Assembly: GCF_025146565.1 (NCBI RefSeq)
Contig: NZ_CP102258.1
Span: 930,001 to 994,000, forward strand
Direction of reading: 5' to 3'
Origin: Bacteroides eggerthii
Lineage (GTDB): Bacteria > Bacteroidota > Bacteroidia > Bacteroidales > Bacteroidaceae
DNA: 64,000 nucleotides
The notes below the pieces were generated by a model. It was not told where the DNA came from, did no database searches, and saw only the letters and a list, made by a program, of their open reading frames with translations. The position numbers and the translations under genes were made by a program. Shown here piece after piece: positions 43,570 to 52,364 of this stretch (position 1 is the stretch's first letter; each line of letters opens with the position of its first letter).

Positions 43570-44994
43570 ATGTATAAACTAATAAGAAATATTGGATTTG
43601 CAGTCGTATCACTGGGGCTTGGCATGGCTTCTTGTGATGAGGACTATCCTAAAAGCCATATAGAGCCTTATGATACCGAACTCCTTTCAATCAAAATACT
43701 TAATGCCGGAGCCAACGGTGACAAAGTGGTGGAAGGAACGATTGATGAAGCAAAGAAGACGATCAATTTCCCCCGTCTGGATGTGGAAACCGACTTCTCG
43801 GCTTTAAGTATAGAAGCCGAACTTTCCGAAGGAGCTGCATTGCAGAGCGAAGTAATGGATTATTCCATGGATGCGGAGACGAATGAAAAGACACAGGTGC
43901 TTAGAATTATCAATCATAACAGATACAAGGACTATCTGATGAAAGTCAGAAAAAGAGTTCCGGTATTTGGTGCTGATTTTGAAAAGCCGACGGTGTATAA
44001 TTTTTCGGGAGATAATATTTATAGTGATTTTGCTACTAATTATACCCGATGTGCTTCGTATGACGGTGAACATGTATTAGTGGTCAGTAGGCCAACTACT
44101 CCTAATTTCCATACTCCCCATCTCCTTAAGGTTTCAGATTTGAAAAGGGGAGAAATCAAACCGATCATGTTAGATGTAACAGGTGTAAAAGGGGGAACTT
44201 ATGACTACAACATGGGGGCATTGATTAATGGACATGTGTATCTTTCAAGTCTGTCCGGAGGTAAGGTTTCGCCTTTTAAAATTTATTATTGGGAAACGCC
44301 GACTTCTAATCCGGAGGTAATAGCGAATATTAACGTGGGAAATATTCCCGGAGCAGGGAACAGACATGGTGATAATGCCTCTTATAATATTGATGAAAAC
44401 GGTAATGGCTTTATCTTCTTTGGAGACAATGCTGCTACTGAATTTTTAAAGGTTCCTATAAGTGGACATAAAACGGTTGATATTGGTAATATTAAAGTTT
44501 TACCTTCAAAATCAGATGCAACAATGGTGACAAATGTATATAGAGTCGGTGATACGGATCAGTATTTATGGTCAGGTATCAGAGTGCCTGTTACATTGGT
44601 TGATGAATCGCTTGGGGAAAAATATAAATCAAAAATAGCAGGAGAAGCTGTTGCTCCAAAGGTTGTTACATTCAATGAGGAACGCTATTTATTGGTTTGT
44701 ACGGCTGGACAAGGAGCTGCTTCTAAAGCTTCTATTGCTTTGGAAGTTTATGATTTAACCAAAGGAGAAACCATCGAAGATGCATTGAAAAAGTTTGATG
44801 AGGGAGAGAATCATAACCCTATTTACCAATTTAAACTGGGGGGAAGTGGAAACGGAAATGCTTTAGCTCAGACGGATTATTACATAGAGAAAGATGAAAA
44901 CGGGAAAGATGCAAAGCTTTGTCTATTTGCGTCGCGTACTCAATCCGGATTTGTTATCTGTGAATTCCCCATCAAGCAAGAGGAAATGGATTGA
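43570..44994 (+). CDS. Lipoprotein of unknown function (DUF4623-like), candidate surface glycan-binding protein
   Basis: This is a 474-residue lipoprotein; the signal peptide ends at GMASC (Cys22) and is followed by DEDYPK. Residues 35-130 resemble the DUF5018-like beta-sandwich seen at the N-terminus of several Bacteroides surface lipoproteins (LLSIKILNAG, VVEGTIDEAKKTINFPRLD, FSALSIEAELSEGA). The remainder, from DFEKPTVYNF on, is rich in beta strands with repeated blade-like segments (HLLKVSDLKRGE, NGNGFIFFGDNAATEFLKV, IALEVYDLTKGE), suggesting a propeller. I recall similar proteins being called DUF4623, but I cannot verify that here. It lies 52 bp after susD and 98 bp before the GHL10 gene, the usual place for a surface glycan-binding protein. 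No catalytic motif is visible. Confidence 0.65.
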   Translation: MYKLIRNIGFAVVSLGLGMASCDEDYPKSHIEPYDTELLSIKILNAGANGDKVVEGTIDEAKKTINFPRLDVETDFSALSIEAELSEGAALQSEVMDYSMDAETNEKTQVLRIINHNRYKDYLMKVRKRVPVFGADFEKPTVYNFSGDNIYSDFATNYTRCASYDGEHVLVVSRPTTPNFHTPHLLKVSDLKRGEIKPIMLDVTGVKGGTYDYNMGALINGHVYLSSLSGGKVSPFKIYYWETPTSNPEVIANINVGNIPGAGNRHGDNASYNIDENGNGFIFFGDNAATEFLKVPISGHKTVDIGNIKVLPSKSDATMVTNVYRVGDTDQYLWSGIRVPVTLVDESLGEKYKSKIAGEAVAPKVVTFNEERYLLVCTAGQGAASKASIALEVYDLTKGETIEDALKKFDEGENHNPIYQFKLGGSGNGNALAQTDYYIEKDENGKDAKLCLFASRTQSGFVICEFPIKQEEMD

Positions 44995-45092
44995 TGCTTT
45001 ATCTTTTTGTAGGATTAAATAATTTATAATGTTTACTTGGGAGCCGTCTGATCTGTTTTAATTGGGCGGCTTCTTCTTCTAAAACCAAAATA

Positions 45093-46562
45093 ATGAAATA
45101 CTTAAAATATATAACTCTGGTTGCTCTTCTTGCATTTGCCGTCTCTTGTAGCAAGGACGACGATGGAGAGAATATGCCTCCGGAGCCCACACCACCGGTA
45201 GAAAAACCTGAACCGCAGGCTGTAACCTTACCCCAAAAAGAATTGCGCGGTGCATGGATCACTACCGTATGGGGCATTGACTGGCCGATGGAAGATTACA
45301 ATGCCGCTACTCAGCAAAAGAAATATACGGATTATTTGGATTTGTTGGTTGCCAATAACATGAATGCTGTATTCTTCCAGATACGCGGAATGGCGGATGC
45401 CTTTTACGAGTCGCAGTATGAGTCGTGGAGTAAGAACATAACCGGTACTGCCGGAAAAAATCCGGGCTATGATGTTTTGGGTTTCCTTGTAGAGGAGGCC
45501 CACAAACGGGGACTCCAGTTTCATGCCTGGATGAATCCTTACCGCATCTCTACAAGGGCAAGCAAGAACAGTTCTTTTGCTGAACTTGACACCAAAATTC
45601 CGGTAGCGTGGACTAAGGACTATAACAAAATCCGCATCTACAACCCCGCCATGCCCGAAGTGCAGACCCGTATTATGGATATCGTCAAAGAAATCATAAC
45701 CAAATACGATGTAGACGGCATCCATATGGATGATTATTTCTACCCTTCGCTGGAAGAAGGCGAAAGCATGAATGATAATGCGGAATATGAGAAATATGGC
45801 AAAGACAAGTTTAAGAGTATTGAGGAATTCAGACGAAACAATGTGGATGTAGTGATACAAAACATTCAGAAGGTTATCATAGATACCAAACCCGGCGTGA
45901 TCTTTTCCGTAAGCCCTGCGGCAAATATAGACAACAATTACAGCAAGCTGTTTGCCGATGTCAGGAAATGGCTGAAAGAAGGGTGGGTGGATGTAATCAT
46001 TCCTCAATTGTACTTCGCTACGGGGACAGGGAAAAACAGCTTCAACCAGTTTCTTGATCAGTGGATGCAGTATGTCAACCAAACCCATTGCCTGATAGGT
46101 TATGGCATTTATAAATTTGGCAGTACCGATCCTGACTACGGCAACGCTTTTCACTCCTCTGCCGACCTGAAGAGCCAGTTCGAATATGCAAGCAAGAAGT
46201 CGAAAGTGAACGGCAGTGTTTTGTACAGCATCAAAGATATGGTAGCGAATAAAGTAGGTATCGGAACTGCCATTAAGGAGATATACAAGAAAAAAACGGT
46301 AATTCCCTATTTGGGGCGGACAGAGGCGAAATTGCCCTCTACTCCCGTCAAGGTCAGGACGGATGGCGGAAACTTGTCTTGGGAAGCGGTGTCCGGCGCT
46401 TATTATGCCGTATACAAAAGCAATGGAGAAGGGAAGTTGGCTACTCTCGTGGGAACTACCAGGGAGACTTCTTTCAAGCTGCCCGGCAAAGGGACTTATT
46501 GTGTCACAGCGCTGGATAAAGCCAATGCAGAAAGCAGGATTTCAGAGCTGGTAACTTATTGA
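45093..46562 (+). CDS. GHL10 (DUF187) family glycoside hydrolase lipoprotein, DigH/YddW-like
   Basis: This is a 489-residue lipoprotein (signal ending AVSC, Cys19). The TIM-barrel of the GHL10 family starts at KELRGAWITTVWGIDWP and continues with NNMNAVFFQIRGMADAFYES, GLQFHAWMNPYRIS, YDVDGIHMDDYFYP, VIFSVSPAANID and WVDVIIPQLYFATG. Around residue 420 it ends in a short FnIII-like tail (LPSTPVKVRTDGGNLSWEAV). E. coli DigH (YddW) of this family cleaves denuded peptidoglycan glycan strands. That activity fits the nearby amidase, SpoIID-like and NamZ-like genes, but it is inferred by family. A weak hairpin (AGCCGTC with GGCGGCT, about 45042-45072) precedes the gene. It is the last gene of the rightward SusCD locus. 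Confidence 0.88.
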   Translation: MKYLKYITLVALLAFAVSCSKDDDGENMPPEPTPPVEKPEPQAVTLPQKELRGAWITTVWGIDWPMEDYNAATQQKKYTDYLDLLVANNMNAVFFQIRGMADAFYESQYESWSKNITGTAGKNPGYDVLGFLVEEAHKRGLQFHAWMNPYRISTRASKNSSFAELDTKIPVAWTKDYNKIRIYNPAMPEVQTRIMDIVKEIITKYDVDGIHMDDYFYPSLEEGESMNDNAEYEKYGKDKFKSIEEFRRNNVDVVIQNIQKVIIDTKPGVIFSVSPAANIDNNYSKLFADVRKWLKEGWVDVIIPQLYFATGTGKNSFNQFLDQWMQYVNQTHCLIGYGIYKFGSTDPDYGNAFHSSADLKSQFEYASKKSKVNGSVLYSIKDMVANKVGIGTAIKEIYKKKTVIPYLGRTEAKLPSTPVKVRTDGGNLSWEAVSGAYYAVYKSNGEGKLATLVGTTRETSFKLPGKGTYCVTALDKANAESRISELVTY

Positions 46563-46610
46563 TTAGACAATAAACACCCTGTTTTTATAAGGGAAGGGTG
46601 GTGTCGAAAG

Positions 46611-46665
46611 AAAATCAGCTATCATCCTGTCATTCGGAACGGGGTGATAGCTGATTTTTGTTTTT
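46611..46665. terminator. Strong bidirectional terminator between GHL10 and asd genes
   Basis: AAAATCAGCTATCA (46611-46624) pairs perfectly with TGATAGCTGATTTT (46645-46658). T-rich tails follow on the plus side (TGTTTTT) and the minus side. It ends the rightward SusCD locus and the leftward asd transcript. Confidence 0.85.
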
Positions 46666-46681
46666 ACACTTTATTTATGAA

Positions 46682-47695
46682 CTAATCTTTCAGTGCATTC
46701 TCCTTGATCAGGTATTCCGCTATCTGAACGGCGTTCAGTGCAGCACCTTTCTTGATCTGGTCACCTACAATCCAGAAAGTGAGTCCGCAGTCATTGCTGA
46801 GGTCTTTGCGGATGCGTCCTACGTATACAGGGTCTTTTCCTGCAAGGAACAGCGGCATCGGATATTCTTTCTCTGCCGGGTTGTCCATCAGTACAAGACC
46901 TTCACCGTTAGCAAAGGCTTCGCGGGCTTCTTCTACGGAAACAGGACGTTCTGTCTCTACCCAGATGCTTTCCGAGTGAGAACGGAGGGCGGGTACACGA
47001 ACACAGGTTGCACTGACTTTAATGTCGGAGTGCATAATCTTACGGGTTTCGTTGTACATCTTCATTTCCTCTTTGGTATATCCGTTTTCAGTGAACACGT
47101 CGATTTGGGGAATCAGGTTGAATGCCAATTGGTAGGCGAATTTTTCAACGGTAACCGGATGGCCGGCTAATACTTGGCGGTATTGTTCGTATAGCTCGTC
47201 CATCGCAGCGGCGCCTGCACCGCTGGCAGCCTGATAGGTGGATACGTGTACGGTCTTTATATGAGAAAGCTGTTCGATGGCTTTCAGTGCCACTACCATT
47301 TGGATCGTAGTACAGTTAGGGTTGGCGATAATACCGCGCGGACGATCTTTAGAGTCGGCAGCATTTACCTCAGGAACAACCAAAGGCACATCGGTATCCA
47401 TACGGAAAGCACTGGAGTTGTCAATCATTACAGCTCCGTACTTGGTAATGGTTTCGGCGAACTCTTTAGAGGTGCCTGCGCCTGCGGAAGTGAAAGCGAT
47501 ATCAACCCCTTTAAAGTCATCGTTGTGTTGCAAGAGTTTAACCTCGATCTGTTTACCGCGGAAGGTATATTTGGTGCCGGCGCTGCGTTTAGAACCGAAC
47601 AACACTAACTCGTCCAACGGGAAATTCCTTTCATCGAGCACTCGCAGGAATTCTTGTCCTACGGCTCCGCTTGCTCCAACAATAGCTACTTTCAT
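46682..47695 (-). CDS. asd: Aspartate-semialdehyde dehydrogenase
   Basis: Asd reduces L-aspartyl-4-phosphate to aspartate semialdehyde with NADPH, a branch-point step for diaminopimelate/lysine, methionine and threonine synthesis. The 337-residue length is normal. [24 protein letters not shown] is the NADP-binding loop and [18 protein letters not shown] its 2'-phosphate contact. [13 protein letters not shown] holds the catalytic Cys, [20 protein letters not shown] follows, and [22 protein letters not shown] carries the His/Arg substrate site. It is monocistronic with a TAAATTTG box at 47762-47769. Diaminopimelate supply links it loosely to the wall theme, but nothing suggests co-regulation with the salvage locus. 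Confidence 0.96.
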   Translation of the reverse strand: MKVAIVGASGAVGQEFLRVLDERNFPLDELVLFGSKRSAGTKYTFRGKQIEVKLLQHNDDFKGVDIAFTSAGAGTSKEFAETITKYGAVMIDNSSAFRMDTDVPLVVPEVNAADSKDRPRGIIANPNCTTIQMVVALKAIEQLSHIKTVHVSTYQAASGAGAAAMDELYEQYRQVLAGHPVTVEKFAYQLAFNLIPQIDVFTENGYTKEEMKMYNETRKIMHSDIKVSATCVRVPALRSHSESIWVETERPVSVEEAREAFANGEGLVLMDNPAEKEYPMPLFLAGKDPVYVGRIRKDLSNDCGLTFWIVGDQIKKGAALNAVQIAEYLIKENALKD

Positions 47696-47761
47696 TTTTC
47701 TTTTGTTTTAAATTAGTTTATAAATTTATTGTAATCTATCTATAAATGATAGAATTGGTTG

Positions 47762-47769
47762 CAAATTTA
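47762..47769 (-). promoter_or_regulatory. TAnnTTTG promoter box for asd
   Basis: TAAATTTG on the minus strand, 67 bp upstream of the ATG at 47695. On the other strand TATTTTG at about 47815 is one T short of consensus and may serve the divergent antiporter gene. Confidence 0.5.
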
Positions 47770-47847
47770 TAACAAATTGCTGTATGACACCGCATAAAGT
47801 GAAAACTTTTTCGTTATTTTGCAACTAAAACCTAAAACTCACTGCGT

Positions 47848-49971
47848 ATGGACTGGTTCAATCTCAGTTTAACACTTCCTGTAACCGACCCTACATGGAT
47901 ATTTCTCCTTGTACTCCTTATCATATTGTTTGCGCCTATACTACTGAATAAACTGCGTATTCCGCATATCATCGGTATGATTCTGGCAGGTTTGGTGATT
48001 GGTGAACATGGTTTCAATATCTTGGTGCGTGATAGCAGTTTCGAACTGTTTGGTAAAGTTGGGCTTTACTATATCATGTTTTTGGCGGGGCTGGAGATGA
48101 ATATGGGGGACTTTAAGAAAAACCGCGGTAAGGCTGTGATGCTGGGGCTGCTGGCTTTTATTATCCCGATTGGCATAGGTCTGGTTACCAACATGATGCT
48201 GTTGAAATATAGTCTTGTGACGTCTGTCTTGCTGGCAAGTATGTATGCCTCGCACACTTTAGTGGCTTATCCGATTGTTATCCGTTACGGTGTGTCTCGT
48301 CATCGCAGCGTGAGCATTGCTGTGGGGGGGACAGCGGTGACAGATACGCTTACCTTGTTGGTACTGGCTGTGGTGGGCGGTCTGTTCAAAGGAGAGTCCG
48401 GAGGATTATTCTGGTTATGGCTGGTGATAAAGGTGGTGTTTCTTGGGGCTTTGATCATGTATTCGTTTCCACGTATCGGACGCTGGTTCTTCCGTCGTTA
48501 CGATGACAATGTGATGCAGTTTATTTTTGTACTTGCCATGGTCTTTCTGGGCGCCGGCTTAATGGAGTTTGTGGGAATGGAAGGCATTTTGGGAGCATTC
48601 TTGGCCGGACTGGTCTTGAATCGTCTGATACCGCATGTCTCTCCGTTGATGAATCATTTGGAGTTTGTGGGCAATGCTCTCTTCATACCCTATTTTCTGA
48701 TAGGAGTGGGCATGCTGATTGACATACATGTAATATTTGGACAGGGTGACGCTTTGAAAGTGGCTGCCGTTATGATTACTGTGGCACTGGTGGGTAAATG
48801 GATTGCTTCCTGGCTGACACAGAAAATCTATAAAATGGCTCCCATAGAACGTGAGTTGATGTTTGGTCTGAGTAATGCGCAGGCTGCAGCTACGCTGGCG
48901 GCAGTGCTGGTAGGATATAACATTATCTTGCCCGGCGGCGAACGTTTGCTGAATGAAGACGTGCTGAACGGTACGGTATTATTGATTCTTGTTACTTGCG
49001 TAGTAAGTTCTTTTATCACTGAAAGGGCGGCTCGTAAGATAGCCATGTGTGAAGCGCATTTGGAAGAAGAACGTACGGTTGAGGCGGAAAGGATACTTAT
49101 TCCGATAGCAAATCCGGATACGATTGAATATCTGATGAATTTGTCTTTGTTGATACGCGATACCAAACAGAAAGATAACTTGCTGGCATTGAATGTGATC
49201 AATGACAATAATACTTCCGAAGGCTTGGAACTTCGCGGTAAGAGGTATTTAGAAAAGGCAGCTATGATTACTGCTTCCGCCGACGTACCTTTACGACAGA
49301 TTACCCGGTATGATTTGAATATTGCTTCGGGCATTATCCATACGGCGAAAGAATATGAGGTAACCGATGTGATTATTGGTTTGCACCGCAAGGTTAATAT
49401 TGTGGACTCTTTCTTTGGTATGCTTGCCGAGAACTTGTTGAAGGGTTTGCATCGTGAAGTGATGATTGCTAAATTCCTGATTCCGATTAATACAATAAGG
49501 CGAATTATCATAGCCGTTCCTCCCAAAGCAGAGTATGAAGCTGGATTCCAAAAATGGGTGGAACATTTTTGCCGGATGGGAGGTACATTGGGTTGCCGGG
49601 TGCATTTCTTTGCAAATGAAGAGACAACCGTCCGGTTGCAGGCATTGGTGAAGAAGAAATACGGGCAGACCTTAACGGACTTTTCCCGTTTGGATGATTG
49701 GGGAGATTTGTTGATCCTGACAGGCCAGGTAAATTATGACCATTTACTGGTGGTGATAAGTGCGCGTAGAGGCTCTATCTCTTACGATAGTTCTTTTGAA
49801 AGGCTACCGGCTCAGTTGGGCAAATATTTCTCCAATAATAGTTTGATTGTGCTCTATCCTGACCAGCTGGGCGAGCCCCAAGATGCTGTTTCTTTTTCTA
49901 ATCCGCGTAATGAGGCGCAGCATTACGAGAAAGTGGGCAAGTGGGTATATAAGTGGTTTAAGGAGAGCTGA
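47848..49971 (+). CDS. CPA2-type cation:proton antiporter with C-terminal universal-stress-like domains
   Basis: This is an inner-membrane monovalent cation/proton antiporter of 707 residues. Residues 1-395 are the Na+/H+ exchanger domain with about 12 spans. LRIPHIIGMILAGLVIGEHG is the first conserved span and ILGAFLAGLVLNRLIPHVSP a later core motif, and FGLSNAQAAATLAAVLVGYN is typical of the KefB/NhaA-like core. From about residue 400 a cytoplasmic part contains two UspA-like segments (AERILIPIANPDTIEYLMNLSLL and NTIRRIIIAVPPKAEYEAGFQKWV) that probably bind nucleotides and gate the channel. The ion (Na+ or K+) is not readable. It is divergent from asd, and the next gene starts 55 bp after its stop. 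Confidence 0.9.
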   Translation: MDWFNLSLTLPVTDPTWIFLLVLLIILFAPILLNKLRIPHIIGMILAGLVIGEHGFNILVRDSSFELFGKVGLYYIMFLAGLEMNMGDFKKNRGKAVMLGLLAFIIPIGIGLVTNMMLLKYSLVTSVLLASMYASHTLVAYPIVIRYGVSRHRSVSIAVGGTAVTDTLTLLVLAVVGGLFKGESGGLFWLWLVIKVVFLGALIMYSFPRIGRWFFRRYDDNVMQFIFVLAMVFLGAGLMEFVGMEGILGAFLAGLVLNRLIPHVSPLMNHLEFVGNALFIPYFLIGVGMLIDIHVIFGQGDALKVAAVMITVALVGKWIASWLTQKIYKMAPIERELMFGLSNAQAAATLAAVLVGYNIILPGGERLLNEDVLNGTVLLILVTCVVSSFITERAARKIAMCEAHLEEERTVEAERILIPIANPDTIEYLMNLSLLIRDTKQKDNLLALNVINDNNTSEGLELRGKRYLEKAAMITASADVPLRQITRYDLNIASGIIHTAKEYEVTDVIIGLHRKVNIVDSFFGMLAENLLKGLHREVMIAKFLIPINTIRRIIIAVPPKAEYEAGFQKWVEHFCRMGGTLGCRVHFFANEETTVRLQALVKKKYGQTLTDFSRLDDWGDLLILTGQVNYDHLLVVISARRGSISYDSSFERLPAQLGKYFSNNSLIVLYPDQLGEPQDAVSFSNPRNEAQHYEKVGKWVYKWFKES

Positions 49972-50026
49972 ACCCTTAGTGACTGAGGTTTCATAATTTA
50001 TAATTAGTAATTTTATAATTATCATT

Positions 50027-50737
50027 GTGGAAGATTGGCAACAAAGAACCCGGATTTTGCTGGGAGAGGATAAAATGAAACGGCTGCAACAAGCGCATGT
50101 GTTGGTGGTAGGTCTCGGCGGTGTAGGTGCCTACGCAGCTGAAATGATATGTCGTGCGGGGGTAGGACGGATGACGATTGTGGATGCAGATACTGTGCAG
50201 GCTACTAATATAAATAGGCAGCTCCCCGCTTTACATTCCACGATCGGAAAAGAGAAGTCTGCAGTTTTGGCTGCACGTTTCAAGGATATCAATCCGGATA
50301 TACAACTGAGGGTATTGCCGGTATTCCTGAAAGACGGGAATATACCCGAACTGCTTGATGCCGCGCAATATGATTTTGTGGTAGATGCCATTGATACGCT
50401 TGCTCCTAAATGCCACCTGATAGCGGAAGCACTGAAACGTCATATTAAGATTGTGTCGAGCATGGGAGCGGGGGCAAAAAGTGATATTACGCAGGTGCGC
50501 TTTGCCGACATATGGGATACGTATCATTGCGGATTGAGCAAAGCGGTGAGAAAACGCTTACAGAAGTTGGGGATCAAGCGCAAGTTTCCGGTTGTGTTCA
50601 GTACCGAGCAGGCGGATCCGAAGGCTGTGTTGCTGACGGAAGATGAACAGAATAAGAAGTCCACTTGCGGAACTGTGAGCTATATGCCGGCTGTATTCGG
50701 ATGTTACCTTGCGGAATATGTTATTAAGAGATTGTAA
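50027..50737 (+). CDS. tcdA: tRNA threonylcarbamoyladenosine dehydratase (TcdA/CsdL-like, ThiF family)
   Basis: This is a cytoplasmic E1-like enzyme that uses ATP to cyclise t6A37 of tRNA to ct6A. It has 236 residues and begins with a GTG codon. That start is favoured because WQQRTRILLGEDKMKRLQQAHV is the conserved lead-in of the family; the next ATG would cut into it. VLVVGLGGVGAYAAEMICRAGVGRMTIVDAD is the Rossmann nucleotide loop and TNINRQLPALHSTIGKEKS carries the arginine finger. The C-terminal half has the adenylation loop region GAGAKSDITQVRFADIWDTYHC and the STCGTVSYMPAVFGCYLAEYVI tail. The ABC ATPase gene starts 28 bp downstream, so the two are probably co-transcribed. Confidence 0.9.
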   Translation: MEDWQQRTRILLGEDKMKRLQQAHVLVVGLGGVGAYAAEMICRAGVGRMTIVDADTVQATNINRQLPALHSTIGKEKSAVLAARFKDINPDIQLRVLPVFLKDGNIPELLDAAQYDFVVDAIDTLAPKCHLIAEALKRHIKIVSSMGAGAKSDITQVRFADIWDTYHCGLSKAVRKRLQKLGIKRKFPVVFSTEQADPKAVLLTEDEQNKKSTCGTVSYMPAVFGCYLAEYVIKRL

Positions 50738-50765
50738 CCAGACCATCAAATAGTAAATAATATCA

Positions 50766-51422
50766 ATGATACGCTTAGAAGGAATAACCAAAAGTTTCGG
50801 TGGTTTGCAGGTATTGCGAGGTATCGACCTGGAGATAGAAAAAGGGGAGGTTGTCAGCATTGTCGGGCCCAGCGGCGCCGGAAAGACTACCTTATTGCAG
50901 ATTATGGGTACGCTGGATATGCCTGATAAAGGTTCGGTAATGATTGACGGTACATTAGTGAATCATCTGAAGGAAAAAGAGCTCTCTGCATTCCGTAACA
51001 AACATATAGGCTTTGTCTTTCAATTTCATCAGCTATTGCCGGAGTTCACTGCTTTGGAGAATGTGATGATACCTGCTTTTATTGCCGGTATGGGGCAGCA
51101 GGAAGCAAAGGCGGCCGCTAACGAAATATTGGAGTTCATGGGATTGGCGGAACGCGCCTCGCATAAACCCAATGAACTGTCTGGTGGTGAGAAACAACGT
51201 GTGGCAGTTGCCCGTGCACTGATTAATCATCCGGCGGTAGTGCTGGCAGATGAACCGTCCGGAAGTTTGGATACGCATAATAAGGAGGAGTTGCATCAAC
51301 TGTTTTTTGATTTGCGCAACCGTTTGGGACAGACATTCGTTATTGTAACGCATGATGAAGGGTTGGCGCAAATTACCGACCGCACCATTCATTTGAAGGA
51401 TGGCGAGGTTTGCAACTACTGA
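50766..51422 (+). CDS. ABC transporter ATP-binding protein, LolD/MacB-like
   Basis: This is a 218-residue ATPase subunit of a type VII (LolCDE/MacB/FtsE-like) ABC system that works at the inner membrane. Walker A is [12 protein letters not shown], the Q-loop is [19 protein letters not shown], the signature is [15 protein letters not shown], and Walker B is [12 protein letters not shown] with a switch His in VTHDEGL. The region [22 protein letters not shown] is typical of LolD, which extracts lipoproteins for transport to the outer membrane. No permease gene is adjacent, so the partner lies elsewhere. In this lipoprotein-rich organism lolD is the most likely identity, but MacB- or FtsE-type roles cannot be excluded. 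It converges on an HhH gene 4 bp away. Confidence 0.88.
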   Translation: MIRLEGITKSFGGLQVLRGIDLEIEKGEVVSIVGPSGAGKTTLLQIMGTLDMPDKGSVMIDGTLVNHLKEKELSAFRNKHIGFVFQFHQLLPEFTALENVMIPAFIAGMGQQEAKAAANEILEFMGLAERASHKPNELSGGEKQRVAVARALINHPAVVLADEPSGSLDTHNKEELHQLFFDLRNRLGQTFVIVTHDEGLAQITDRTIHLKDGEVCNY

Positions 51423-51425
51423 TTC

Positions 51426-52358
51426 TTATTCAAAACAAACATAGTGGGAGAGCCGTTCTAAATCGCTCTTTGTGAATTCTTCGTAGAGGGCGAATGGCTT
51501 AAGATTATGAAGTTCACCTCTTTTTCTGCGGTATTCCACAAATGCTTTTGCTTGGTAGAAGTTTATATAGGGGTGGTAGCAAAGGCGCTCTATGCCGGCG
51601 TGGTTTAGATTGATGCGTCGGATTTCCGAGGGAGCAACAGTGAACCATGCTTGTAATTGGTGATAATCCAGATGAACCTCTTCTAATTGCTCTATCTTGT
51701 AAAAACCGCCTAAGCGTTTCCGGTAGCCAACTATCAATCGGGCTATGCCACTTCCTATGCCGGGAATCTTCTTCAGTTCAGTAGTATCGGCATTGTTTAG
51801 ATCGAGCACTGTGCCTGCCGGATATTTATAGATGCTGTCTTTTTGGGGTGGTGCAGGATGATATAGGGAGGCTGTTTCCCTTATGGTATCTTCTGCTGTA
51901 AAATAGATGTAAGGGGCTAATGCACGATATTGTTCTTCTGTTAGTCCGTATATCTTTTTGAAGTCCTCCGTTTTGCGAAACTTCCCTCCTTTGCTCCGGT
52001 AGAGCAGTATGTTTTTTGCCATCCATGAGGGGAGACCCAACCGGCAGAAAGCAGTGGAGTCTGCATGGTTAGGATCAAAAGGGGCCAATATAATTGTCTT
52101 TTTTTTATGTTTGGGGAATTTGTCGAAATGGCTGTGAACGTTTTTGTCTTGTTCGCGCATGCTGTTGATAAAGTGGTCGTATTCTCTCAAAGCGGCGACT
52201 TGCAATTGGATCTCTTTATCGGAAAGTGCCCGGTTGTTTTGTTGGAAAGAATAAATATACCCGGAGAGAAAGATGACGATGATTCCTATGATAAGAACAA
52301 GGATGCCCCGTCTTTCTCCCCGGGAAAAGTATAAAAAGTCTTTGAATGGGTTCTTCAT
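51426..52358 (-). CDS. Membrane-anchored helix-hairpin-helix protein (ComEA-like repeats)
   Basis: This is a 310-residue protein with an N-terminal transmembrane helix (residues 18-35, ILVLIIGIIVIFLSGYIYSF). Three helix-hairpin-helix DNA-binding-type repeats follow: FDPNHADSTAFCRLGLPSWMAKNILLYRS, LDLNNADTTELKKIPGIGSGIARLIVGYR and INLNHAGIERLCYHPYINFYQAKAFVEYR. The central repeat, with PGIGSGIA, is the best conserved. The ComEA family binds incoming DNA in naturally transformable bacteria, but Bacteroidetes carry several related proteins of unknown role. It lies 6 bp downstream of an NSS symporter gene on the same strand, and the two are probably one transcript. Confidence 0.88.
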   Translation of the reverse strand: MKNPFKDFLYFSRGERRGILVLIIGIIVIFLSGYIYSFQQNNRALSDKEIQLQVAALREYDHFINSMREQDKNVHSHFDKFPKHKKKTIILAPFDPNHADSTAFCRLGLPSWMAKNILLYRSKGGKFRKTEDFKKIYGLTEEQYRALAPYIYFTAEDTIRETASLYHPAPPQKDSIYKYPAGTVLDLNNADTTELKKIPGIGSGIARLIVGYRKRLGGFYKIEQLEEVHLDYHQLQAWFTVAPSEIRRINLNHAGIERLCYHPYINFYQAKAFVEYRRKRGELHNLKPFALYEEFTKSDLERLSHYVCFE

Positions 52359-52364
52359 ACCGGT

